A stretch of 64,000 nucleotides of DNA from NCBI RefSeq assembly GCF_000738775.1, contig NZ_JPOC01000008.1, positions 124,001 through 188,000 of the forward strand, given 5' to 3'. Positions 1-34,659 of the stretch are shown here, one piece after another. The stretch is from Prescottella defluvii (GTDB lineage: Bacteria; Actinomycetota; Actinomycetes; Mycobacteriales; Mycobacteriaceae). Numbering within the stretch: the first letter of the stretch is position 1; each line of letters starts with the position of its first letter. The position numbers and the translations under genes were made by a program. The notes under the pieces were generated by a model, which did no database searches, was not told where the DNA came from, and saw only the letters and a list, made by a program, of their open reading frames with translations.

Positions 1-581
1 AACAGGGCGGCGAGGACGGTGCCCTCACCGGTGTCGACCGTCTTGGACAGGGTCGGCACGTTCAGCACGGTGTCGTCGAGGGGGACGACACCGCTCTTCA
101 TCGTCGTCAGGTTGAGCCACGCGACCTGCAGACCCGATTCCTTCGGGACGGCGAGGTGTGCGGGCACCGCCTGGAAGCGCAGGTTGCCGCGTTCGATCCA
201 CGGCGGCAGCGGGAAGTTGGGTCCGGCCTGCGCGCTGGCGACGGTCACCGTCATCGGATTGCCGGCGACCCCGCAGCCGAATGTGGGCGCCGGGAACATG
301 AAGTCCTGCGTGGTGGTGGCGCCGACCTCCTGACCGGTCACGCCTTCGATGAGTTCGGTCACTCCGGGCGTGCCGAGCAGGCCGCCGAGAAGGTCGGTCG
401 TCTGGGGCGCGTTCCTGGTGAACTGTTCGAGCAGGCCCTGCAGCGGCGGGGGAGCGGGTGCGGCCGGGGCCGCGGTCGCGACACCCGAGAACACGACGGC
501 GCCGGCGGCTGCTCCCGCGACGGCGACGGACAGGCGGGCCGACAATCGGCGGGTGGTGGTGCGGCCGAAGCGACGAGACAT
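1..581 (-). CDS. Secreted protein of unknown function, 3' end outside the window
   Basis: The reading frame runs off the left edge, so only the first 193 or so residues are visible. It opens with an Arg-rich n-region (MSRRFGRTTTRRLSARL), a hydrophobic Ala/Val core and an AxA-type cleavage site (VATAAPAA), which is a typical Sec signal peptide. A Pro/Ala linker and a mature domain follow, with FMFPAPTFGCGV and PNFPLPPWIERG stretches. The start is set by GGGAGG 8 bases upstream. No catalytic motif or lipobox Cys is visible. I do not recognise a named family. Small secreted proteins of this style are common in Rhodococcus and Nocardia, so an extracellular or cell-wall location is inferred from the signal peptide only. 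Confidence 0.75.
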   Translation of the reverse strand, partial: MSRRFGRTTTRRLSARLSVAVAGAAAGAVVFSGVATAAPAAPAPPPLQGLLEQFTRNAPQTTDLLGGLLGTPGVTELIEGVTGQEVGATTTQDFMFPAPTFGCGVAGNPMTVTVASAQAGPNFPLPPWIERGNLRFQAVPAHLAVPKESGLQVAWLNLTTMKSGVVPLDDTVLNVPTLSKTVDTGEGTVLAAL

Positions 582-782
582 GTGAACTCCTCCCTGAGGA
601 CCGGCCCTCCCAGCCGATCGGTACCGGTACTCGACCACGCGAGAAGTCTCTACGTCAACTTCAGGGTTAGACCGTTACGGGATCGAATCCCGGCGCGTGG
701 GAGCATTTCGGTGCCCCCGATCGTTGAGCAGACACAACACCCCGCCACACCCCCGGCGGGCGAAGCACCGAGAGGATCCACC

Positions 783-1277
783 ATGATCGCGCCCCTGTTC
801 CTCCTCTACGCCCTGGTGGAGGTCGGAGTTCTCATCTGGGTCGGCAGCACGATCGGCGTGCTGTGGACGGTGCTGCTGCTCATCGCCGGATCCGCCGTGG
901 GCATGGTGCTGGTCAAGTCGCAGTGGCGCGTGGTGATGGACGGATTCCGCCGGGCCACCCGCGGCGAGGCCTCCCCGACGGGCGCGGTCGCCGACGGCGC
1001 CATGGTCGCGGCCGGTTCCGTGTTGATGTTCGTGCCGGGACTGGTGACGTCGGTCCTCGGCCTGCTGATGCTGCTGCCGCCCACCCGGTGGGCGCTGCGA
1101 CCGGCCGTCGTCCTGCTGGCGGGCAAGCGGGCGAACGTGACCCTGGCCGGTGTCGAATTCGCATCCCGGGCACAGGGCAGCCGCGGCACGGGAACGGTCA
1201 TCGACGGCGAGGTCGTCGACGTCTACCCGGACGTGTCCACCGACACCCCGACCCAGGGGCCCCGCGCGCTGCCGTAA
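783..1277 (+). CDS. fxsA: FxsA family membrane protein
   Basis: A protein of 164 aa with an N-terminal membrane hairpin (LFLLYALVEVGVLIWVG, then a second Leu/Ile/Val helix), a polar loop with KSQWRVVMDGFRRATRGE, and a further hydrophobic pair (GSVLMFVPGLVTSVLGLLML) ending LLPPTRW. This helix-loop-helix with the FVPGxxT and LLLPPTR pieces is the FxsA pattern. FxsA in E. coli affects exclusion of phage T7 by F. Its molecular role in actinobacteria is unknown. The start has GAGAGG upstream. The C-terminal 50 residues are soluble and acidic. It lies 12 bases before the amidohydrolase and in the same direction as lnt, matching the fxsA neighbourhood I remember from mycobacteria. Confidence 0.85.
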   Translation: MIAPLFLLYALVEVGVLIWVGSTIGVLWTVLLLIAGSAVGMVLVKSQWRVVMDGFRRATRGEASPTGAVADGAMVAAGSVLMFVPGLVTSVLGLLMLLPPTRWALRPAVVLLAGKRANVTLAGVEFASRAQGSRGTGTVIDGEVVDVYPDVSTDTPTQGPRALP

Positions 1278-1289
1278 CAGGCAGACTGG

Positions 1290-2891
1290 ATGCCCGTGAG
1301 CACCCAACTCTTGGTCGACGGCCGCATCTACAGTCCCAGTGCCCCCGACGCGACCGCGATGGCGGTCACCGACGGCATCGTCGTCTGGATCGGCGAGGAC
1401 CGCCCGGGCCGCGCCCTGCATCCCGACGCCGAGGTGATCGAACTCGACGGCGCGTTCGTCACCCCCGGCTTCGTCGACACCCACGTCCACGTCACCGCCC
1501 TCGGCCTGCAGCTGACGGGACTCGATCTCAGCGGTGCCCGCAGCAGGGCCGAATGCCTCGACCTGGTGCGCGGGTTCGCGCGGACGCACGACGACGCGGT
1601 GATCTGGGGCCACGGCTGGGACGACAGCCGCTGGGCGGACACCGCGCCCACGACAGCCGAACTCGACGACGCCGCCCCGGGCCGGACGGTGTACCTCACC
1701 CGGATCGACGCGCATTCCGCACTGTGCTCGACCGCACTGCGTGCCGCGGTGCCCGGCCTCGCCGCGGCCGCCGGGTACGCACCCGACGGCGCCCTCACCG
1801 GCGACGCCCACCACCTGGTGCGAGCCCGGGCCCGGGCGCTGCTCACCGCGCCGCAGCGGGCCGCCGCGCGCCTCGCGGCGCTCGACCATTTCGCCGCGCA
1901 GGGCATCGTCGCCGTCCACGAGTGCGGCGGCCCCGACGTCGGTGGTCTCGACGACTTCCGGGAACTGCTCGCGCTCGAGCACGGCGTCGAGGTCCGCGGG
2001 TACTGGGGCGAGGCGGTCGATTCCCCCGAGGCTGCGGCGGAACTGATGGCCCGCACCGGCGCGCACGCGCTCGGCGGTGACCTGTTCGTCGACGGCGCGC
2101 TCGGGTCCCGCACCGCGGCCCTGACCGAGCCGTACCACGACTGCGCAGGCCATCACGGAAACACCTACCTGGACGTCGACGCCGTCGCCGCGCACGTCCG
2201 CGCCTGCACGCTCGCCGGGATCCAGGCCGGTTTCCACGTGATCGGGGACGCCGCCGTCGCGACCGCCGTCGCGGCGTTCGAGAGGGTCGCCACCGAGCTG
2301 GGCGGGCCGGCGCTCGCCGCCCGCGGGCACCGCCTCGAGCACCTCGAGATGGTCACCGCCGAGCAGGCCGCCCTGCTGGGCGGCTGGGGTGTGATCGCCA
2401 GCATGCAGCCGGTGTTCGACGCACTGTGGGGCGGTACCGACGGCATGTACGCGCAGCGCCTCGGTGCCGATCGGGCCGCGCGGATGAATCCGTTCGCCCC
2501 CATCGCCTCGACCGGGATGTCGCTGGCCTTCGGCTCGGACGCCCCGGTGACCCCCGTCGACCCGTGGGCGATGCTCCGGGCCGCGGTCCGGCACCACACC
2601 CCGGGCAGCGGGGTGTCGCCGCGCGCGGCGTTCTCCGCGGCGACGCGGGGCGCGTGGCGGGCCGGCGGCGTCCGGGACGGCATGGCCGGCACGCTCACCC
2701 CGGGCGCACCGGCGTCGTACGTGGTGTGGGACGCCGACGAACTCGTCGTCTCCGCGCCGAAGGACTCGGTGCAGCGCTGGTCCACCGACCCGCGATCCCG
2801 CGTGCCGGCGTTGCCGCGCCTCGAGGACGGCGCGCGCACCCCGGTGTGCATGCGCTCGGTGCACCGCGGGATCACCGTCCATGGTGCGTGA
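1290..2891 (+). CDS. Amidohydrolase family 3 (YtcJ-like) metal-dependent hydrolase
   Basis: A protein of 533 aa with the amidohydrolase fold. An N-terminal beta-sandwich strand set is followed by the metal-binding HVH of FVDTHVHVTALG (His65 and His67), then the mid-barrel HECGG, FHVIGDAA and HRLEHLEM histidines and the late metal Asp in FGSDAPVTP. These motifs place it with the YtcJ/N-substituted formamide deformylase-like amidohydrolases. Substrates vary in this family and cannot be read from sequence, so no substrate is claimed. The 3' end overlaps lnt by 11 bases, suggesting translational coupling. In M. tuberculosis a conserved protein of similar size (Rv2052c, from memory) sits between fxsA and ppm1/lnt, and this is probably its counterpart. 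Confidence 0.85.
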   Translation: MPVSTQLLVDGRIYSPSAPDATAMAVTDGIVVWIGEDRPGRALHPDAEVIELDGAFVTPGFVDTHVHVTALGLQLTGLDLSGARSRAECLDLVRGFARTHDDAVIWGHGWDDSRWADTAPTTAELDDAAPGRTVYLTRIDAHSALCSTALRAAVPGLAAAAGYAPDGALTGDAHHLVRARARALLTAPQRAAARLAALDHFAAQGIVAVHECGGPDVGGLDDFRELLALEHGVEVRGYWGEAVDSPEAAAELMARTGAHALGGDLFVDGALGSRTAALTEPYHDCAGHHGNTYLDVDAVAAHVRACTLAGIQAGFHVIGDAAVATAVAAFERVATELGGPALAARGHRLEHLEMVTAEQAALLGGWGVIASMQPVFDALWGGTDGMYAQRLGADRAARMNPFAPIASTGMSLAFGSDAPVTPVDPWAMLRAAVRHHTPGSGVSPRAAFSAATRGAWRAGGVRDGMAGTLTPGAPASYVVWDADELVVSAPKDSVQRWSTDPRSRVPALPRLEDGARTPVCMRSVHRGITVHGA

Positions 2892-4446
2892 CCGCACCGC
2901 GCTGACGGCGATCGCGCGCGACGCCGTTCTCGCGGTCGTCTCCGGCCTGCTGCTGTTCGCGAGTTTCCCGCCGCGCCCGCTGTGGTTCCTGGCCCCGATC
3001 GGTATCGCACTGCTGGTGGCTGTCCTCGCCGGCTACGGCCGCGGCGGGCGCACGCTGCGCGCCGGATTCGGGTACGGATACCTCTCGGGGCTGGGCTTTC
3101 TCGTCCCGCTGCTGCCGTGGATCGGCGAGTACGTGGGACCGCTGCCCTGGCTGGCGCTGGCCGCGGCGGAGTCGGTGTTCATCGGGCTGTTCGGCGTCGG
3201 CACCGTGCTCGTGCACCGGATGCGCGCGCCGGTGTGGGTCGTCGCACTGTCGGTCGCGACGGTGTGGAGCCTCACCGAGTGGCTGCGCTCGTCGGTGCCG
3301 TTCGGTGGATTCCCCTGGGGCAAGCTCGCGTTCGGTCAGCCCGACGGCTGGCTGCTGCCGCTCGCCGCGCTCGGCGGGGCACCGCTGCTCAGCTTCGGGG
3401 TCGCGCTCACCGGCACCGGCCTGGCGGCACTGGCCCTCGTCGCCACCCGCAGCCCCCGAAACCCCCGGGCATTCGCCGGGCCGCTCGCGGTCGCGGTGTC
3501 CGCCTCGGCGGTCGCCGTCGCGGCCGTGCCGTACGTCCACGCGGACAGCGACGGGGACCGCACCGTCACGGTGGCCGCGATCCAGGGCAGCGTGCCCCGG
3601 CTCGGCCTCGAGTTCAATGCGCAGCGACGCGCGGTCCTCGACAACCACGTCCGTCGCACCTTCGAACTGGCCGACGACGTCGCCGCCGGCCGGGCGCCGC
3701 GGCCGGACGTGGTGGTCTGGCCGGAGAACGCCTCGGACATCGACCCGCTCCGCAACTCCGACGCCGCCGCGGGGATCACCGCCGCCTCGGAGGCGATCGG
3801 CGCGCCGATCCTCGTCGGAACCGTGCTCGTCAACGGCGACGGCACCACCACCAACTCGGTGATCGTGTGGGACGGCGAGCAGGGCCCCGGCGACCGTCAC
3901 GACAAGCGGATCATCCAGCCGTTCGGCGAATACCTGCCCTACCGGGACTTCTTCCGGCTGTTCTCGTCGTACGCCGACCAGGCCGGCAACTTCGTCCCCG
4001 GACACGGCAACGGTGTCGTCACCGCCGCCGGCATCGACGTCGGCGTCGCAACCTGCTACGAGGTCGCGTTCGACCGGGCCCTCACCGAATCGGTGCGCGA
4101 CGGCGCGGAGTTGATCGCGGTGCCGACCAACAACGCCACATTCGGCGACACCGAGATGACCTACCAGCAGCTGGCGATGTCGCGGATCCGCGCCGTCGAG
4201 CACCGGCGCGACGTGGTGGTCGCCGCGACCAGCGGGGTGAGCGCGATCATCGCGGCCGACGGCTCGGTGGTGCAGGAATCGGACCTCTTCGTGCCCGCAG
4301 CCCTGGTGTCGGAGGTTGCCCTGCGCACCGATACCACGCTGGCCACCCGGCTCGGCCCGATACCGGAGATGCTGCTGTGCCTCGGCGCCGCAGTGGCACT
4401 GGTGTCCGCTGCCGTGCGCACCCGGCGTCTCGTCGAATCCCGCTGA
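2881..4446 (+). CDS. lnt: Apolipoprotein N-acyltransferase
   Basis: A protein of 521 aa. Six or so hydrophobic segments occupy residues 10-220, followed by a periplasmic carbon-nitrogen-hydrolase domain (about 225-480) and a final membrane helix. The catalytic triad is readable: Glu282 in VVWPENASD, Lys342 in RHDKRIIQPFGEYLP and Cys392 in VATCYEVAFD, matching Glu267/Lys335/Cys387 of E. coli Lnt. The enzyme N-acylates the lipid-modified Cys of lipoproteins at the outer face of the membrane. In M. tuberculosis the same domain is fused to polyprenol-phosphate mannose synthase (Ppm1). Here it is stand-alone, and no ppm gene follows. The start overlaps the upstream gene (ATG; a GTG one codon later is possible). 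Confidence 0.93.
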   Translation: MVRDRTALTAIARDAVLAVVSGLLLFASFPPRPLWFLAPIGIALLVAVLAGYGRGGRTLRAGFGYGYLSGLGFLVPLLPWIGEYVGPLPWLALAAAESVFIGLFGVGTVLVHRMRAPVWVVALSVATVWSLTEWLRSSVPFGGFPWGKLAFGQPDGWLLPLAALGGAPLLSFGVALTGTGLAALALVATRSPRNPRAFAGPLAVAVSASAVAVAAVPYVHADSDGDRTVTVAAIQGSVPRLGLEFNAQRRAVLDNHVRRTFELADDVAAGRAPRPDVVVWPENASDIDPLRNSDAAAGITAASEAIGAPILVGTVLVNGDGTTTNSVIVWDGEQGPGDRHDKRIIQPFGEYLPYRDFFRLFSSYADQAGNFVPGHGNGVVTAAGIDVGVATCYEVAFDRALTESVRDGAELIAVPTNNATFGDTEMTYQQLAMSRIRAVEHRRDVVVAATSGVSAIIAADGSVVQESDLFVPAALVSEVALRTDTTLATRLGPIPEMLLCLGAAVALVSAAVRTRRLVESR

Positions 4447-4493
4447 GCGGGAAGACGCTCCAACAAGTTGCCGACCCGAAATATCTTCCGTTC

Positions 4494-6620
4494 GTGACGA
4501 TTCGAAACCAGACGTTCCCGCACCTGCTCGCCCCCGGCAAGATCGGGCCCATCACTCTGGACAACCGAGTCGTCCTGCCCGCGATGGACATGAACCTCTG
4601 CGAGGACGGCGAGATCCACCAGGGCGACATCGACCACTTCGCCGCTCGCGCGGCCGGTGGCACCGGAATGATCATCACGGGTTGCTGCGCGGTGGCGTAC
4701 CCGGCGGGCTGCACCAGCCGCAAGGAGCCGGGCCTGTCCGAGGACCGGTTCATCCCCGGCCTGAAGGCGCTCGCCGACGCGATCCACGAGGCAGGCAGCA
4801 AGCTGTGCGTGCAGATGACGCATCACGGCAAGGTCGCCCGGATCGACACCCTCGACGGCCGCCCGCAGTTGGTGCCGTCGATTCCGAAGCCGCCCGGCGA
4901 CATGAGCGCGATGGCCGACTGCACCCCCGAGGAACTCGGGAAGATGGCGGCCATCCAAGAAGGCAAGAAGGCCACCTACCACGAGGCCACCCAGGAGGAT
5001 CTCGACTGGCTGATCCGGATGTTCGCCGAGGCCGCAGGTCGCGTGCTGACCGCCGGCGGCGATGCGGTCGAGATCCACGCCGCCCACAACTACGTGCTCG
5101 GCGGCTTCCTGAGCCGCTACTCGAACCAGCGCACCGACGAGTACGGCGGATCCCTGGAGAACCGTGCGCGGCTCACCTGCGAGGTGATCCGCGCGGTCAA
5201 GGAGGAGGTCGGTGACGGCCTCGCCGTCATCGTGCGCCTCGCCGGTCAGGAGTACGGCGAAGCCGACGGACTGACCCCGGACGAGGCCGCCCGCGCCGCC
5301 GCCCTGTTCGAGGAGGCCGGCGCGGACGCCATCCACGTCACCGGCACCGCGCTGAACGCGTTCGCGAACTTCACCGACGGCCCGCTGCCCGACAAGGTCG
5401 GCTACTACACCGACAACGCCACCACCATCAAGCGCGCGGTGTCGATTCCGATCATCACCGTCGGCCGCATGCTGCCCGAGGTCGGCGAGCAGATGATCGC
5501 CGAGGGCCGGACCGACTTCGCCGCGATGGGCCGGCAGCTGCTGGCCGATCCGGAGCTGGTCAACAAGCTGAAGGAGGGCCGCACCCAGCAGGTGCGGCCG
5601 TGCATCAACTGCTACGTGTGCGTGCAGGAGAACTTCTGGGACGACACCCCGCTGTGCGCGGTCAACCCGGCTCTGGGCAACGAGACGCTGCTGCCGTTCC
5701 CGGCGGTGAAGGCCCGCAAGCACGTCGTCGTGGTCGGCTCCGGTCCGGGCGGTCTGGAGTCCGCGCGTGTCGCCGCCGAGCGGGGACATCAGGTCACGGT
5801 GCTGGAGAAGACCGACCGGGTCGGCGGCACGATGTGGTTCTCCTCGCTGACCACCCCGGACAACGGTCGCCTGCTCGACTGGCTCACCCACGAGGTGACC
5901 CGTCTGGGCGTCGCCGTCCGGCTGAACACCACCGCCACCCCCGAGATGATCCGGGCGCTCGCCCCCGATTCCGTCATCGTCGCGACCGGCGCGGTCCGCG
6001 AACGTCCGAACGTCCCGGGTGGCAACCTGCCGCACGTGCACACCGGCGACTCGATGCGTGCCCTGATGACCGGGTCCGGTGACGTCTCCGACCAGGCGCC
6101 GTTCCTGCGTGTCATGGGCAAGCTGGCCGGCCTCACCGGCATCACCAAGAGCCCGGACAAGATCCGCGACCTGAGCCGCCGGTTCCTCCGGTTCCTCCCG
6201 ATGAGCCGGAACGTCGTCGTCGTCGGCGGTTCCCTCGTCGGCCTCGAGCTGGCCGAGTTCATGGCCGAGCGCGGCAGCCGGGTGACGCTGATCGAGGAGG
6301 GCCGGCAGCTCGGCGTCCCGATGGCGATGCCGCGCCGGTGGACCGCCGTCAAGCATGCCCGCAAGGTCGGCGTCAACATCCACCGCAACGCGACCCTGAA
6401 GCGGATCGACCGCAAGACCGTCGAGTTCACCGCCGGTGGCGAGACCCTGTCCGTGCCGGCGTCGATGGTCATCGTCGCGACCGGCGTCTCGGCCGCGGCC
6501 CCGCTGGCCGACGAACTGGCCCGGACCGGTCTCGACGTCCGCGTCGTCGGCGACGCGGGAGCGGTCGACTACATCGAGGGCGCGATGCACTCGGCGTGGA
6601 AGGCTGCCACCGCGATCTGA
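4494..6620 (+). CDS. FAD/FMN-dependent 2,4-dienoyl-CoA reductase-type oxidoreductase (old yellow enzyme fused to FAD/NAD domain)
   Basis: A protein of 708 aa from a GTG start (VTIRNQTFPHLL). The N-terminal FMN-binding TIM barrel carries the HAAHNYVLGGFLS and SNQRTDEYGGS motifs of the old yellow enzyme family. A [4Fe-4S] cluster set follows: Cys370, Cys373, Cys376 and Cys388. The C-terminal half has two dinucleotide-binding glycine motifs, VVVVGSGPGG and VVVVGGSLVG. This is the FadH/trimethylamine dehydrogenase architecture: NADPH to FAD to Fe-S to FMN, reducing an enone or dienoyl-CoA. The cluster spacing is CxxCxxCx11C, one residue shorter than the CxxCxxxCx11C I recall for E. coli FadH. It sits 47 bases after lnt and ends at a strong hairpin, so it may share the lnt transcript. 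A role in peptide tailoring is possible but unsupported. Confidence 0.88.
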   Translation: MTIRNQTFPHLLAPGKIGPITLDNRVVLPAMDMNLCEDGEIHQGDIDHFAARAAGGTGMIITGCCAVAYPAGCTSRKEPGLSEDRFIPGLKALADAIHEAGSKLCVQMTHHGKVARIDTLDGRPQLVPSIPKPPGDMSAMADCTPEELGKMAAIQEGKKATYHEATQEDLDWLIRMFAEAAGRVLTAGGDAVEIHAAHNYVLGGFLSRYSNQRTDEYGGSLENRARLTCEVIRAVKEEVGDGLAVIVRLAGQEYGEADGLTPDEAARAAALFEEAGADAIHVTGTALNAFANFTDGPLPDKVGYYTDNATTIKRAVSIPIITVGRMLPEVGEQMIAEGRTDFAAMGRQLLADPELVNKLKEGRTQQVRPCINCYVCVQENFWDDTPLCAVNPALGNETLLPFPAVKARKHVVVVGSGPGGLESARVAAERGHQVTVLEKTDRVGGTMWFSSLTTPDNGRLLDWLTHEVTRLGVAVRLNTTATPEMIRALAPDSVIVATGAVRERPNVPGGNLPHVHTGDSMRALMTGSGDVSDQAPFLRVMGKLAGLTGITKSPDKIRDLSRRFLRFLPMSRNVVVVGGSLVGLELAEFMAERGSRVTLIEEGRQLGVPMAMPRRWTAVKHARKVGVNIHRNATLKRIDRKTVEFTAGGETLSVPASMVIVATGVSAAAPLADELARTGLDVRVVGDAGAVDYIEGAMHSAWKAATAI

Positions 6621-6644
6621 TCCGGCCCACCCGTCTCGGCCCGA

Positions 6645-6674
6645 GCCCGCCCGCGCCTCACGGCGCGGGCGGGC
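6645..6674 (+). terminator. Strong intrinsic-type terminator hairpin
   Basis: A perfect 13-bp GC stem (GCCCGCCCGCGCC paired with GGCGCGGGCGGGC) around a TCAC loop begins 24 bases after the flavoprotein stop. A CACGTTTTGGG stretch follows, so there is only a short T run, as is usual in actinobacteria. It separates the lnt/flavoprotein unit from the mbtH-synthetase unit. Confidence 0.8.
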
Positions 6675-6690
6675 TATCACGTTTTGGGCC

Positions 6691-6701
6691 TAGCATGGTG
6701 T
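6691..6701 (+). promoter_or_regulatory. Possible promoter element upstream of the MbtH-like gene
   Basis: TAGCAT followed directly by GGTGT resembles an actinobacterial -10 (TAnnnT), about 80 bases before the MbtH-like start. The same ATGGTGT core recurs at 7155-7161 before the synthetase. No good -35 is visible, so this rests on the -10 fit and the recurrence. Confidence 0.3.
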
Positions 6702-6776
6702 AACAGCCCCGGTATGTCGCTCGATCTAAATAATGGTGTGCATCACTCTTCGTCGAATCGATCGAGAGGTGTAGTG

Positions 6777-7001
6777 GTGACCAACCCGTTTGACGACCAC
6801 GATGCGAACTTCCTGGTGCTGGTCAACGCGGACAACCAGCATTCGCTCTGGCCCGCGTTCGCCGACGTCCCCGTCGGCTGGGCGGTGGCGCACGGGAGGG
6901 ACACCCGACGCGCCTGTGTCGACTACATCGACACCAACTGGACCGACCTGAGGCCGAGCACGCTGCTCGCCGCCCGGGAGCACGATTCACCGCTCGACTA
7001 G
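6777..7001 (+). CDS. MbtH-like protein, NRPS adenylation-domain chaperone
   Basis: A protein of 74 aa with the full MbtH signature: NxxxQHSLWPAFADVPxGW, AHGxxxRxxCVDYI and WTDLRPSTL. MbtH proteins bind adenylation domains and are needed for their solubility and activity. The partner here is expected to be the giant synthetase that starts 204 bases downstream on the same strand. I chose the GTG at 6777 because GAGAGG lies 7 bases before it and it gives the family-typical N-terminus MTNPFDD. The GTG at 6774 is an alternative. The stop codon lies inside an 8-bp hairpin that may modulate read-through into the synthetase. Confidence 0.93.
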   Translation: MTNPFDDHDANFLVLVNADNQHSLWPAFADVPVGWAVAHGRDTRRACVDYIDTNWTDLRPSTLLAAREHDSPLD

Positions 7002-7205
7002 GCGTCCCGTCGGACGCCTGCGCGGCCCTCGATCCGACCCCCGACAGGGGCGCCCGGACGAACCGGACCGAAGGGGCATTTTTGCCCTTCTACCTGCGAA
7101 TATGTCCGTCTTTCGCGCCGTCGGAAACCGTCCGGACGGCGAAAGGATCTTGATATGGTGTGGTCCCGATGCAACCGGGGCATTCTGCTCTCAGGGGGCG
7201 AGTAA
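7000..7205 (+). promoter_or_regulatory. Structured leader between the MbtH-like gene and the synthetase
   Basis: This 204-base spacer holds several possible RNA structures. There is a perfect 8-bp hairpin at 7000-7019 (AGGCGTCC/GGACGCCT). A bulged hairpin lies near 7071-7090 with a T5 in its loop (AAGGGGCA/TGCCCTT). A third inverted repeat at 7110-7145 pairs CTTTCG-GCCGTC with GACGGCGAAAG. TGATAT-GGTGT at 7151-7161 may be a -10 element, and GGGGGCGAG before the ATG is the likely ribosome binding site. Read together, the synthetase may have its own promoter and an attenuator-like leader. That is inference from base pairing only. Confidence 0.4.
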
Positions 7206-34067
<26,862 letters not shown>

Positions 34068-34194
34068 AATCGGTCCTGCCGCAACAAAGTTCGCATTCAC
34101 AACCAACACCACCGATCCGCAGCGGAGGAGACCGGCAGGGACTAGCGTCGAACGCACTGGATCGTCTTTCCGTCCACACAGTTTGGAGAGCGCC

Positions 34195-34611
34195 ATGAAT
34201 CTTCCGAAGGCCACGAACCTCGCGCTGGCCGCGAAGGCTGCGGCCGCGTCGGGTCTCGTCGTCGTCGCGCTCGGGGCCGGAGTCGGCACCGCCACCGCCA
34301 CTGCGGCGCCCGCCGCCGCACCCGGCGACGTCGCCGTCCCGTCCGCGACACCCGTCGTCGACAAGCAGACGGCACAGGACAACCTCATGCGCGAGATCGC
34401 GGTGGGATGGGAACGCGGCGGCCCGGCCGCCATGGCGACGGGTGTCGGTACCGGACTCGGGATCGGCTGCGTGTCGATCTTCCCGAACTTCATCGCCGGC
34501 TGCATCCTCGGCGCCGGGATCGGCGCGGCCGTCGGCGCCTACAACGGGATCACGACCTCGAATCCCGCGGTGGAACCGGCGTTCTACGAATGGCTCAACG
34601 CCACACCGTGA
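34195..34611 (+). CDS. Small secreted glycine-rich protein
   Basis: A protein of 138 aa with a signal peptide: a Lys-containing n-region, the core AAAASGLVVVALGAGVG and cleavage near ATAAPAAAP. The mature part has a polar segment (residues about 50-75) and a C-terminal glycine-patterned hydrophobic stretch, GVGTGLGIG and GCILGAGIGAAVGAYNG, with two Cys that may pair. The Gly-every-fourth pattern is a glycine zipper, seen in membrane-inserting and pore-forming peptides, but also in a widespread Rhodococcus/Nocardia secreted family of unknown function. It sits between the synthetase and the pap operon, 127 bases after the synthetase stop. GGAGAG precedes the ATG; a TTG at 34183 is a weaker alternative start. 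No function is assigned. Confidence 0.75.
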   Translation: MNLPKATNLALAAKAAAASGLVVVALGAGVGTATATAAPAAAPGDVAVPSATPVVDKQTAQDNLMREIAVGWERGGPAAMATGVGTGLGIGCVSIFPNFIAGCILGAGIGAAVGAYNGITTSNPAVEPAFYEWLNATP

Positions 34612-34631
34612 GCGAGCGGACGACCCGGTAG

Positions 34632-34659
34632 CCCTACCGGTGTCTCACCACCGGTAGGG
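34632..34659. terminator. Bidirectional hairpin between convergent genes
   Basis: A perfect 11-bp stem (CCCTACCGGTG/CACCGGTAGGG) with a 6-base loop lies between the secreted-protein gene and the N-oxygenase gene. It contains the last codons and stop of the N-oxygenase (its TGA is in the loop). It probably ends transcripts from both sides. Confidence 0.65.

Noticed and set aside
660-710. tRNA-like sequence (GGATCGAATCCCGG) upstream of fxsA
   Set aside because: It forms a short 5-bp hairpin resembling a T-arm, but no D-arm, anticodon arm or acceptor pairing exists in the 60 bases before it.
675-2897. Long open frames on the opposite strand of real genes (for example 675-2897, 2872-4203, 11295-16421 and 18225-25055, minus)
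   Set aside because: They are Arg/Gly/Asp-rich mirror frames of strongly coding plus-strand genes, a normal effect of high GC, with no domains or ribosome sites.
6621-7205. IdeR/DmdR iron box that would make the NRPS a siderophore synthetase
   Set aside because: I found no TTAGGTTAGGCTAACC-like palindrome in the promoter regions of the MbtH-like gene or the NRPS, and no ferric uptake genes are nearby.
34068-34194. Terminator directly after the NRPS stop
   Set aside because: The only pairing (CCTGCCG with CGGCAGG) has a loop of more than 50 bases and is not convincing; read-through into the secreted-protein gene is possible.
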